DNA of 64,000 nt, from positions 24,340,835-24,404,834 of the forward strand of contig OY992832.1 in NCBI GenBank assembly GCA_963921425.1. Reading direction: 5' to 3'. Source of the stretch: Dryas octopetala (taxonomy: Eukaryota; Streptophyta; Magnoliopsida; Rosales; Rosaceae). This document shows positions 36,001-47,330 of this stretch, piece by piece. The notes beneath the pieces were generated by a model. The model searched no databases, was not told where the DNA came from, and saw only the letters and a list, made by a program, of their open reading frames with translations. Every line of letters begins with the position of its first letter. Position 1 is the stretch's first letter. Made by a program: the position numbers and the translations under genes.

Positions 36001-38021
36001 CTCCACCTCTCTTATTTCTTTGAACTTACAGCAGTCTAAACACTCTTTGTTCTCTAAAATATTCTGTTTCTTGAAAATTATATCATTTTAAACCCACCAT
36101 AACACTAGGCAACACCCACCTTGTGTTGTCCTACATCAAATTGGTATCAGAACACATCTTCTCTATTTTTCTTATTTCTTTAAACCCACCTTGTAGCTAC
36201 AGCTTGGTTAGAAAAGAAGTATCCTCTTTGGAAGCCCAAGTTATTGGCCCAAATCTAAAATAAGGCAGGTTTAAATTGTAGTGCCCATGGTAGTGCAAGA
36301 ATCAGAAAATAAATAAAAAGGTCAAAGAATCAATCTAAGAGTTAATGTCAAGTTTATTATGAGTATCTATTTGGAGTGTAGAGCTATTATGAGTCTATTT
36401 ATTTGGGTCTTAGGAAAATACAATATCTTTTAAGTATTAATGAGTCTTATATTTATTGAATCTTTTCATATCTCTATAATATCTAATAAGTTTTTGGTAT
36501 TTCAGAAGTATTTCGGAGATGTATTTGAAGCCTAAAATAAGTCTATTTTCATTACACCAAAGCAGATTTTGATGAATGAAAATAATGTTGATGAATGATT
36601 GGTGCCTTGGTAACTCCTTTACCTTCTCCTCTCTTTCCCTTCTACATTCTTCTCCATCTCTATTTCCCTTTGTTTTATGCATTCTCCTGCATTTCTTCCT
36701 CACCTCTCTCATCTTTCATCTTTCATCTTTCATCTTTCACCTTTCTCCCATATATTTTCCCTCTATTTATGCAACTAAGAAAAACTAAAATCTAAAAACA
36801 GAAATGTTACCAAACAAGCCCTAAGTTTAAAAAATAGCTCTGGAGGTGAAAGTTCTTTTACAAACAAGCAGATTTTATTACACCAATTTATGACTTTTTT
36901 ATGCCCAATAATAATCTACCTAGCACTCAAGGAGACCTAAGGCCACAGAAGCACCTCAAGTTAAAGGCTCAACTTAGGGAGACAAAGACAAACCATGCAT
37001 CAAGCTTTACCTTACTCCATATTTCTTTGCAACAGATCCGCCATATCTTCATAAGGAACGGTGTTTCTCCAACAGCAAAAGAAAATACTCCAAAAAATGA
37101 GGTTAAAACCTCAAGAAGAGGCAATTTGATATAATGAGCTAGTTATACCAACTGAGTTTACATTATCTATCAGTACAATAGTTTCTCCATTTGATCGCCC
37201 CAATGCATGTACATAGTATAATCGTAATTCAGTGAAAACAAAGATACCAAAAGATCATTCAGTTTTCGGAAAACATAAATTGTATTCGATTCATTAACCC
37301 TAAACAGAAACAAACTGAAGTGACATTAAAATTCTGAAAAATAATTTTTTAAAAAAGTAAAATAAAAGAAAGTAAAAATTGGGTAAGTACCTCAACATGT
37401 AAACGATCAATATAAGCTCCTGAAATCCAACTGCCAACACGTACAGCCGCATCTGACCCTTCAACCACCTACAATGCAATACACAAAGCAAAAATCAATA
37501 GTGAACCCTGTTTGGTTGCTGGAAAAACGAAGACTAGACCTCGAATAAACTTCAGTAAGCCATGACAATCTAACCAAACAGAGAGCAAAAGTAAGGAAAT
37601 TACGGATTACAGAGAGAGAAGAAGAAATCGTACAACAATGAGATCCTTAAGGTTACTGAGTTCTAAGAGCTCCAGAACGTACGAGATAACCGGCCGGTTC
37701 GCCACTGGAAGCAGAGCTTTTGGAACCTCCTGCCATTATTAAACAGTAAAAAATCAGAAAAAAAGCAATGACTGTATAATAGGAGTAGATTGTTAGACTG
37801 TTTGGTTCTTAGGAAAATTGGAGAGAAAGGGAAGGAAACAAATTGAAGTGGGAAAAGATGTTTTTGAGCATAATTTGAGAACAATTTATTTCCTTTCTCT
37901 TTGAATTTTGAGGAGAAACAGAGTGAAAAAAAAAGTAGGGGTTTATTGGGGGAACCTTGGAGACGAGAGGGACAAGGTTTTTGGAGGTGCCACCGGCTAA
38001 GACCACCACTTGGAAATCCAT
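30069..38021 (-). CDS. EIF2B3: translation initiation factor eIF2B gamma subunit, 13 coding exons
   Basis: Exons in transcript order: 38021-37956, 37729-37634, 37468-37391, 32585-32505, 32420-32201, 32123-32065, 31584-31535, 31448-31361, 31269-31009, 30889-30797, 30638-30534, 30346-30230, 30140-30069. The joined frame is 1386 bp, 461 aa plus TGA, the normal size for the plant protein. The N-terminus (MDFQVVVLAGG, then KEVPKALLPVANRPV) is the nucleotidyltransferase-like domain of eIF2B gamma. From about residue 334, exons 10-12 encode hexapeptide repeats of a left-handed beta helix (IGDASHLSG, VGPHCMLGEGSQMGDKCSV, VTIGDGCSIQNSVICSN). Family knowledge: with eIF2B epsilon it forms the catalytic sub-complex that exchanges GDP for GTP on eIF2 in the cytosol. 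The epsilon subunit is excluded because no C-terminal W2/HEAT extension follows. Intron 3 (32586-37390) is 4.8 kb and holds transposon fragments; the others are short. Confidence 0.95.
33960..34160 (+). pseudogene. LINE C-terminal relic in eIF2B gamma intron 3
   Basis: A broken plus-strand frame reads MERNKMIYENYSREGVEVLW followed by FWASLWASVSSKF, parallel to the LINE tail at 21050-21160. Antisense to the host gene. Confidence 0.6.
34200..35565. other. eIF2B gamma intron 3, unclassified repeat-like part
   Basis: GCACGGATAC near 34428 and GTATCCATGC near 34930 form a weak inverted pair and may mark an old element. No duplication of flanks was found. The remainder is AT-rich. Confidence 0.3.
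35571..36670 (+). mobile_element. TRIM-like miniature LTR pair in eIF2B gamma intron 3
   Basis: A repeat starting TGCAGTAGCTATAGC at 35571 recurs from TGTAGCTACAGC at 36192, and the two stay alignable for more than 430 bp (shared TAGTGCAAGAATCAGA, TTGGGTCTTAGGAAAATAC, TTGGTATTTCAGAAGT, GGTGCCTTGGTA). Between them, TGGTATCAGAAC at 36142-36153 is a near-perfect initiator-Met tRNA primer-binding site. The internal stretch is only about 50 bp, shorter than usual for TRIMs, and the second LTR loses similarity after about 36665. It could instead be a rearranged larger element. Confidence 0.55.
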
Positions 38022-38291
38022 CGGAGCAAAGAGAGAGAGAAAGGCAATGGGGGTTTATTGGGTTTTTCTCTTCAAGCTGAGAAAATAGGACTTGGCCAAA
38101 AAAATAGCTGAGAAAATAGGAGAGCGACGCTTTATTCATTTCTTTTTTTTGTTTTCTTTTTTCTTTTTTCTTTTTGAGAGCGTGGCTATACTTCGGAAAA
38201 TTTAGGGCGATAACCTTTTGCGGAAATTGTATTTATACTCAACAATTTTTAGACAATTAATGAACCGATTTATATCCCACTATAAAATGAA

Positions 38292-40215
38292 GGTTTGTTA
38301 GCAAGATACTCATGTGAATTTTGACTCGATTTGCATGTTACCACTTAAATTAAAAATTGAAGCAAATTGCCTCATGAATTAATGTTTGCGAGTTACCATC
38401 TCTATCCAAATTCTCATGGGTTTTTTGGTTTTTTCATAAAGAAGAACTTGGGTGGGGAAGCTTTTGCCACCTCAGCATACTAAGTGGCAAAGCCCAACCA
38501 ATTATAAGTGGCCACATGTACAACCATTTTTTTATTTTTACAAACTTTGAAAATTAAATAAAAATAGTTCGGGACTCAAAAAAATACACGGAAAATTCTT
38601 ACGAACTCGTCTTGACTAATACTAATTTACTATAGAGTCAAATTACCAATTTGCCCTATGAGAGTTTCCAAAAAATTTAAGAAGTCCAAATTTATTTCTA
38701 AAAAATTAAAATACTCTAGACTCTTTAAAAATTCATAAGATAATCTCCCGAACTCCAAAAAATACAAGGTCTGCACCATTGGCCTTCTAAAAACTAACAC
38801 TACATTTCTCGTGAACACTTGCTATCCAAAATACCTCTCGGTCTTAGAGGAAAATAAATTCAAGAAAAATTCTAGAATTTTTGAAATGTCTCGAAAGAAT
38901 TCTCTAAAATAGGTTTTTGGTAATTTCCAAAATATTTTTTAGAATTCTTCTGAGATTTTACAGAAATTCTATAATTTTTAAGGTCTATTTATTTTAACTA
39001 CTAAATTTCAATAAATTTTTAGTTTAGGTACCAAAATTAAATAACATTTTAGATTAGGTACTAGTTGAAAAGTCAAACAAATTAATAAACTAAAAGGTAT
39101 TATAATTTACAAATATTACATCACATGCCACTACAATAAAAAAATAAAAATAATATTACATCACAAATATTACATTAATTTATACTATATTGTATTAAAA
39201 AAAATCAATACAGTCACAACTTAACTGTAACTGTCTTGGTAAATTGAAATAGACAACTCACACCACTATACTATATATTATTTTGAGTAAAAGTATTATT
39301 TTGACCTCTATTTATACCATATCGTAGTATAATTTCTCTAAAAAAAATTAATTAAGTCATAACTTAATTGTGACTGTCTCACAACTTAAATGCTCACAAC
39401 TTAAATGTGACTGTCGTTCAGTCACAACTAAATTGAAGTTGCGAGTGTCGTATAGTCACAACTAAATGTGAAGTTGAGATTACATTAACAAATTTTCAAG
39501 ATAATACAAAAGCCTCAAGGGCAATTTTGTCAAAACCTTATAAATTTTAACTAACATTCATCATACGTGGGATAAAGGATAAAAATGTCAAATGAAAAAG
39601 GCTTAAATAAAAGAGGTCAACGTATTTGTGACCTAATCTAAAAAACTACATTTAACTTTGGTAGCTCAATTGAAATATTATACGGTCTTCATGCTATACC
39701 AAAAAATTATTGAAATTTGGTATTTAATCCCAATTTTCTATAATTTTTATAGAATTTATTTTATGGAGGAAAATTTATTTTAATTTTTTAGAAATAAATT
39801 TGGACTTCCCAAATTTTTTGGAAACTCTCAGAGGGCAAATTGGTAATTTTACTCTATAGTAAATTAGTATTATTGAAGATGAGTCCGTAAGAATTTTCCG
39901 TATATTTTTCTGAGTCCGGAGCTATTTTTAATCAATTTTTAAAGTTTTTAAAAATAGAAAAATAGAAATAGAAAAATGGTTGTACATGTGGCCACTTGTA
40001 ATTAGTTAGGCCTTACCACTCAGCATGTTGAGGTGGCAAAAACTTCCTCACCCAAATTCTTCTCTATGAAAAGACTAAAAAACCCATGAAGATTTGGATG
40101 GAGGTGGTAACTTGCACACAAAATTTAATTCAGGGGGCAATTTGCTTCAATTTTTAATATAGGTGGTAACATGCAAATCGATTCAAAGTTCAAGTGGGTA
40201 TTTTGCTAAAAAGCC
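38292..40215. mobile_element. non-autonomous Mutator-like element with about 420-bp TIRs
   Basis: The left end GGTTTGTTAGCAAGATACTC and the right end read inward, GGCTTTTTAGCAAAATACCC, begin inverted repeats that remain alignable for about 420 bp (38292-38712 against 40215-39785). Both flanks are TAAAATGAA (38283-38291 and 40216-40224), a perfect 9-bp TSD. The 1.1-kb interior is AT-rich with TCACAACTTAA-type internal repeats (39210-39475) and has no transposase. It lies about 270 bp upstream of the eIF2B gamma start codon. Confidence 0.9.
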
Positions 40216-40489
40216 TAAAATGAATATTGAGGAAAAATTATGTTTAAAATATAAAACTCAATTTTCTTTATATACTCAACAGCCCTAACCTTCATCAACC
40301 TCACTCTCAAACTCATTTTCAACCTCACTCTCAAAACCAACTCCAAATCCAAAACAATTTTTGTCCTTATATCATCCAAATAAAGTTTTTTAGACAAATA
40401 GAGAGTGCATTCGTTGTTTGGGAACCTCCAAATAAGGTATGTGTGCATATATATATTTTTGCAATTTTTCGTGCATATAGTCTTTAGAA

Positions 40490-40770
40490 AATTTCTAGTT
40501 CGCGTTCTGTTCGGTGGACCAATACTGAACACGATAACAAATTTTAGTGGCTGTCAACCGAATGGGTCATTCGACAAGCAGTCACCAAACAATATACTCT
40601 CATTCGGTTAGCATCCATTGAACAACTCACAAGTATTCAAAACCCTCCCGACGATTACACATATGAAGCAAACATTTTTGGAGTCATTCGGTGAGGGTGT
40701 TTCAAAAATACCAAAGTAATTCGGTGGCTAGCTATCGAATACTTTCATTGTATTCGGCATACCACTACTG
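40490..40770. mobile_element. relic of the R foldback family
   Basis: GTTCGGTGGACCAATACTGAAC at 40508, ATTCGGTTAGCATCCATTGAAC later, and ATTCGGCATACCACTACTGA near 40751 are degenerate versions of the R core arms (TTCGGCGGACCAGTGCCGAA). No R termini are visible. Confidence 0.5.
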
Positions 40771-41099
40771 AATGAACTCATGACATGAACATGCCATCAA
40801 CATCATAAACACACCAAAAAAAAAAAAAAATCAAATTATTGTTTTCAAATTCATATAGAAACATTACATCTGTCAACAAGAATGAAGAATCAATCCCTTA
40901 AACATTGAAAAGTTACCTAATTGATAGAAAATTTGAAAACTTTAGGGTTGCCACCAAGAGGTTGCTATGATTTGGTGGGGGTGGCAGCGACGATAGACGA
41001 TTGTGGTAGATATGACGAATGTGGCAGGGGAGGGGGCCTTACACAAGCGGCGGGGAGTCCGGCTAGGCGTAACTTGAGTTTGAGTTTGGGTTTGGGTAT
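40771..41099. other. spacer before the LTR nest
   Basis: Contains a short G-rich stretch (40960-41095) but no recognised gene. Confidence 0.4.
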
Positions 41100-42043
41100 T
41101 GTAACGCCCCGAAACTGGTTACGTCACAGCGGCACCCATTCTAGAAATCTCAAAAATATAATACTTCTTCCACTAAGTATCACATTCTCAAGCTCTCTAA
41201 AACGAGATAAGCCTGTTTTAAAATTTCGTTTGGGTTGAACCAGAGTATAGAATTTACAGCGGAATGTACTTTTGAATAATACCTCGAAATATTATTAATA
41301 AATAGAAATATAAAACCAACCTGTGAGGGTCATGAGTTTCAAAATACAGATAACCCTACTAAAAACATTAAGTAGATATTCATAAAATAAATAGCAGAGA
41401 TATCCCAACCCATATCCAGAGTGATTCGACGATTGGATGTGCCAAAAGGGACTGGAACTCTGAAATCTGCATAGATAGAACACCTAAAGCAAAAGACGAG
41501 AGATTCCACCACTGATCCAAAGAAAAGATCTAAACCAAATAGACAAAAAGCTGAAGCTGAAACTGGAACTGACAAGGCACAGATGCCACGCCACCGGCCT
41601 CAGTCCAAGTCATCATTCACTGGGATATCTGCACTCACAAGAATACAGTAGGGGATAAGCATCACATACGATCATTGCTTCCCCTCGGGGAAATCCCAAG
41701 TTAGGTTTAAAAATGGTATTGAAGATATAATATATATATACGATTTCAATAAGAGGATAAAACAAAGTGAAACGATGCAACACAACAAAATATCCACAAT
41801 AATGATTAGTGAAAAAAACATTTGCATGCTTTCAAACATCTTTTATGAAAATTCGACATGCGCATGTCAAGTTCAGAATACTTACCTGTTGACCGAACAC
41901 GAATGACCAACTACCCATACCATATTCCAATCAATCATTGATACGGTAGCGAGAGTATCCATTCCTGGTGAATAACACATAGGCTAGCCTCCCCAGAAGG
42001 ACATTCGACTAGCCCGTCCGTAAACACCACCTCATGAGGTTTA

Positions 42044-44994
42044 TGTAACGACCCGACCCAAATTCCACTAGAAATTTTAATTTTTATTTAACTATGGTTT
42101 TAAGAGGTTTCTAAAGGATGTCGAATTGTATTTTAAAAATTTGAGATTTATTTGGAAAATAAAAAGGGTTTTGATTTATTTATTTAATTTTGTGTTAATT
42201 TGGGCTTGACCCAAAGTTGACTTTTAAAATAAATGGGCTTTTGATTTTGACTTTGGTTCCGTTGGATAGGTTTCGAGCCCACGATTTCATAGACACGTAG
42301 TACGCGTTGATCCGAGTTACGGTTTAAGAGATATGGGCGTTTGAAGCGAGGGGCAATTTCATAAAATTGACAAATTAGGTATTAAAATTTCAAAATCAAA
42401 TTTTGAAGGGGATTTCTCTGTCTAAAATTTTCTGGAACACTCTCTCTCCTCCATTTTCTCCCCCGTGTCTGCACCCCACCTTGACTCTCTCGCCTTCTCT
42501 CTTTTTCCCCGAGCCACTCTGCCCCTCTCTCCTCTCTCCTCTCTCCGGCGCGGCCAGCTCCGGCCAAGTTCTCCGCGACCAGAGGCCGGCGGCAGGACCC
42601 TCTCGTCGTCGCCGACCCCACCCCCTAGCCTCCCTACTTCTCTCTCTCTCACTCTCTGTTTTTGCACTGACCCGCGCGCCACCACAAACTCCGGCGAAAC
42701 CCAGCTGCCCCACCGGTCGGGAAACACTCTCCTTCGACCGGTCATCACTTCATTGCCACTCACCTCATCACCCAGCAACCCACGGAGGCGGATCGAAGCC
42801 GGAACACCAGCGAGCCAGCCACCTCTCTTCGTCAATCTCAGTCATTTCCGGCGTTGATTTGGCCCGGTTTCAGGTGGGTTTTCTTCCCTCTTTTGTGGGT
42901 TTCCTTCCTTCTCCGTTGGAATTTCATTTCCTCTGATTTGTAGCTTAAAAATCTTGAATTTAAAATTGTGAATTTAAGAAGCCATTTCGGGTTCCCATTG
43001 AAGGTAGAGATTTTGAGTTAATCTTATTGTGTTTTGGATAATTTTCACTCTTCGGAAGGTTATTCTATGTTTAGCATAAAAAATCAGAGTTAATTTGGAG
43101 GATTTTGGACATTGAGAAGTTTGATTGCAAGGGTTGGAACCCATTTCAGATTTGCTAAGGATTGGCTGAGTTTTGTGGAAATTTTTAGAGTGGTTTTGGA
43201 TAATTTCTCCACTAGTAAAAACCTCTAAGTGTCGACCCCAATGAGAAACTTGAAGAAATTAGGAGTTTTGGGTGAGATTGATCATTGGAGCTGTCACTTT
43301 GGTCAGTGGCAGCAGTGGTGATAACCTTTCAATTTCTAATTTTTATTTCTAGGGTCCTTTTTGAGAGTCTATTTGGGAATGGTCGTCGATTTTGGAAAGG
43401 GTGGAAGTCTGAGAAATGTTCGGATTGCTTTTGGTCAATGTTTGGGTACCCTTCCGTTACCGAAACTAACGTTAAAATAAATCGTGGTTTTGGAGGTAGG
43501 CTATATATTTATTTATGTTTTTAAATTCGGATTGAGGTTGGTTTGAGCCGAGTAGTTTTTGAGGAAGGAGGGAGTGTTTTGAGATTTTTGTGAGTAAGTA
43601 ATTTAATCGTTGAGCCAAACAAGTAAGAGGCGTGACGTTAGGTTCATTTACACCCACATTCTAGTTGTTATTGAGTCAAGACTAATAGGATGTTTATTGT
43701 TTTAAATTATAGGCGAGACGATCGTGGCTCAAGACGATCCGGCTAAGGATCGAAGCTAGGACTTTTCACTGTGAGTGGACTTTATTTTGCAAATACTTTT
43801 CTAAATTCAGGATTTATTCATTTGGTTATTGACTTTGTTTGAGAGATAATAGAAGTTGAATTGGATCTTTGATTAGGAAGTGTTTTCTTAAATTATGATT
43901 TTATTATTTGGTTATCATGAGTCTTGAATTAGAAAAATTGATTTGAGAGTTAGACATTTTCCTTATGAACATATGTGGTAAATTTCAATGGTTTAAGTAT
44001 CGTTTGACATGGATTTGATTTGAGTTACGAATTTTATCAAGTTAAATGAGCAGTTTTAAACCGCCATATTAGTACCCTCTTCAGCAGGTATATATTTGCT
44101 CTGCACTCGCCTAGAGATAACTCGGCGGTGTATAACCAGCATGACATTTGCTCTGCACTTGCTTAGTCGGCGGTGTATGACCAGCATCACAGCAGGTATA
44201 GATTTGCTCTGCACTTGCCTAGAGATGACTCGACAGTGTATGACTAGCAGTTTCCCGGGTACTAGTGTGGCGTGAGTTTTCAGTTGTGGAGTATTTTAAA
44301 GAATTATATTACACCAGTAAATGTTTTAAATGACAGTTTCAGTAAGGCATTGCTCATTGTTTCAGATATTTTAACAGTTTTACAGCTTGAGAGTATTAAT
44401 TGTTTTTCAGAGTTTGATTTACGGTTCGAAGTGATTTAAAATGGATTTGAAAGAAGAGATTTTGAAAGTATTTTGTAAGCTGGGGGATTTCAAAGAGTGA
44501 CGTGAGGTTTTAGAGTTAAATGTGTTTTTGAAGAATTTTCTGAACATGAAGATTTGCTTTGTTTTCGTTTCTATAAATCTGTCCACTCACTGAGTTTATC
44601 TCACAGCTTTCTTTGTTTTGTCTCAAATTGTCCCCCCAGGTAGTAGTTTTGGTGGAGGTCGAGCCAATCACGTCGAGGCAGTTGCATCCATATCCTTACT
44701 CGGACACTGTAGGCGTCATTTGAGCTTTGTAAAATTCCTTGTAATAAATAGTGGCCTTGATAACCACACTTAAATTCTAAGAAGGTTTTATTTGAAATTG
44801 TTGGGTCTGAGACCCTTTTTGGTTATGGTAGAGGTGGTTGATGTTTTAGAAGTGTTTTTATAGGTTAAGAAAAAATTTGGGTTAGTCTATTTTTAGGGGA
44901 GGTTTTGCCGAATTTTCGGTAGGATTTTCCTTGATTTTGGATCCCACAGGACCTCTCCGGGTTTCGGGGTGGAAATCCGGGGGCGGTCCTGTTA
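42044..44994 (+). mobile_element. solo LTR A, 2951 bp, nested in LTR C
   Basis: Starts TGTAACGACCCGACCC and ends GGGGGCGGTCCTGTTA. GTTTA flanks both sides (42039-42043 and 44995-44999), a perfect 5-bp duplication, so it integrated as an LTR retrotransposon and then lost its interior by LTR-LTR recombination. At 42415-42880 it carries a CT- and GC-rich leader that looks like a gene 5' end but encodes nothing recognised. A minisatellite lies at 44083-44250. Confidence 0.8.
44083..44250 (+). repeat. about 60-bp minisatellite, three units, inside LTR A
   Basis: The unit AGCAGGTATATATTTGCTCT...GTGTATAACCAGCAT is repeated three times with substitutions and a shortened middle copy. Confidence 0.8.
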
Positions 44995-45168
44995 GTTTAG
45001 GGGATCGAAACCTAAGGATACCACACTGGGGCCTTTTACTCTCAGGTCGCAATGGTAATCACAATAAAATCCATACAAGTATGCCATACAAAATCTATGC
45101 AATACTTGAAAACAATTACATAATATATAGTATTATCAAAATACGGGAAAACCCTATAACCGAGACAT

Positions 45169-45547
45169 TGTGAGACCCCGTATTTTTCAAAGATTTATTT
45201 TAAATTTTTTGAGAATTTATTTTAAGGATTTTGGGAATTTATTTGAAATTTAAAAAGGTTTTAATTAAATTTTAATTTTTTTTTGTTTTAAATGGGGTTT
45301 GACCCGAAAGTTGACTTTTTATTGTATTGAGCTTTTGGTTTTGACTTTGGACAAGTTGGATAGGTCTTGAGTTCATGAGTTCGTAAACACGTAGCACGCA
45401 TTGATCCGAGTTACGATTTGAAAGTTACGGGCATTTGAAGTGAGTGGCAAACTTGTAATTTTTACAAAAGTGAGTTTTAAATCCCAAAAATCAGATTTTT
45501 AATCTCATTTCTCTCTCTTTCTTTCTTTCTTTCTCTCTTTCTTTCTT

Positions 45548-45621
<74 letters not shown>

Positions 45622-47330
45622 CCTGGTTCTCTCCTCTCCGCCGCTCCTCTCTCTCAGCAACTGCGCCCCCGCCAACCACTGTAGCCGGAGAATCGACGCG
45701 AGACAGAGAAGACGCTTTCGCTGGCGATTTGCATTTTCCGACGGAGTTGCGGCGCCGGACCACCTGGGTCCTCCTCCACTCATCACGGCGAGTCTTCCCG
45801 TGCCATTCCCTCACGTCGGTGATGCTCTACGACGACGATTCGATGCCACCAAAGTTGCGGCTGCACCACCGCGATCTCACTGTTTCGGCAGAAATTGGAT
45901 GACCGAACCTACTGGGCTTTGTTCCCCTCATCATGGTGGGTCTAGCCATGGTCTTTGTTCATTCATACGATGCTCCACGACGGAGCAATGAGCTCGGGAA
46001 ACCAAATCTCCACCGTCAGCCTCACTGCCAATTTTGGCAGTTTCCGACGACTTTTGGTCGTCGGTCCAGTTGTCAAAAATGATCCTTGAGGTATGGGTAA
46101 TCTTTCCCCTAGGGTAGGCACGTCCAATTTTGAGAAAGTAGAAATTCAATTTTAGGGTTTATGCCTTTTTCGAATTTCTTAAAATTGGACTCGAGTTCGA
46201 GTTGTTTTTGTGCAAATGAAGGTTCCATTGTGCAATTAGGATTAATTGGAATTGATTTTGGGTATTTTGAGGATTTTGCCACCGCTGCCACCATCGGAAC
46301 CACCACTCTTGGCGGTGGGTTAGTGGTCGTTTGACCCAATTTCGTTCAATTGAAGTCTCAGGAACCCTTCTAGTTCGATTTGGTGAGAATTCAGTGATTT
46401 TTGTGTGTTGTTTGGGGCTGGGCAGCCATCGTGTGTGGTGGTGGCCGCCCGTTTCGGTCGTTGAACGACCATTTGTGAATTATGTTTGTGTTTGATTGGC
46501 TGTCTGGTCTTAACAAGTACACGAGTTCGGGAAATCTCATTCTCGATGTTGTTATGCTGCCGGATTGGAGATCCGAGCATTGGCGTCGTGAAGGACATTT
46601 CGGTCTTTTCACGTGGTTAAACTGTGAGTGAAATTAGATAGATTGTTTTGCTGCTTTGCTTGCGTGTATGCATTTGTTTGTTAGGACTTGGTTTGGCTAG
46701 GACTTGGTAAAGTCTAGGCTTGAATCTTTGAGAATGAGAATGAGGATGATTATGCATTGAGGTTATTAATTAGGATGTGAATGATTGAGGTTGAGGTTAA
46801 TAGTTGACGATTAGGCAATTGATTTACCAGAAGGATGATTATTATTTATTGATGAGATTTGATTTAAATACAAGGATTTATGATTTATGATTTATCTTGA
46901 TGCTTGGATGATTGGTGATGAAATTATTATGCGATTGAGTAATTATGGATTTTAGTGTGGATTATTTTTGAGTATGTAAATTGAAGGATTATTTGAGGAT
47001 ATATAATTGTTTAAGTCCTTTCACTCATACGAGCTTTCGAGCTTACCGAGTTTGTTATATAACCCGGTACACCATGAATGTGGTGTAGGGTTTGTGTTTA
47101 GTAGGTTAAGCAGGCTGAGGAGGCAGTGAGGAGAAGTCGAGGCAGTGAGACCCATTTTGTTTGTTTAAATGTTTTTATATAGAGGTTTTATATAGAGGTT
47201 TTACATAAATGTTTTATTTGAAAGAAATTCATTTATTTATATTTATGTGCATGGCTTAAAGAAAAGAGAAAACATATTCAAAAGGTTGATGTTTCAGTGT
47301 TTTTATGGGCCCGAGGATCGGGGCGTTACA
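45169..47330 (+). mobile_element. solo LTR B, 2162 bp, nested in LTR C
   Basis: Starts TGTGAGACCCCGTATTTTTC and ends GGATCGGGGCGTTACA. The flanks are GACAT (45164-45168) and GACTT (47331-47335), a 5-bp duplication with one change. The promoter-proximal text (GTTGACTTTTTATTG, GATCCGAGTTACG, GGGCATTTGAAG) parallels LTR A, so the two are related subfamilies. Confidence 0.75.
45552..45619. repeat. CT microsatellite inside LTR B
   Basis: About 34 CT units preceded by TTTC repeats; ORFs read across it are artefacts. Confidence 0.95.

Noticed and set aside
42403..42936. 177-residue ORF in LTR A
   Set aside because: Lies in the GC-rich LTR leader; several frames are open on both strands, and no domain is recognisable.
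44083..44250. Possible CRISPR-like array
   Set aside because: Three adjacent units without spacers, within an LTR of a plant genome; a minisatellite.
45491..45814. Arg/Glu-rich ORFs in LTR B
   Set aside because: Translation of the CT microsatellite.
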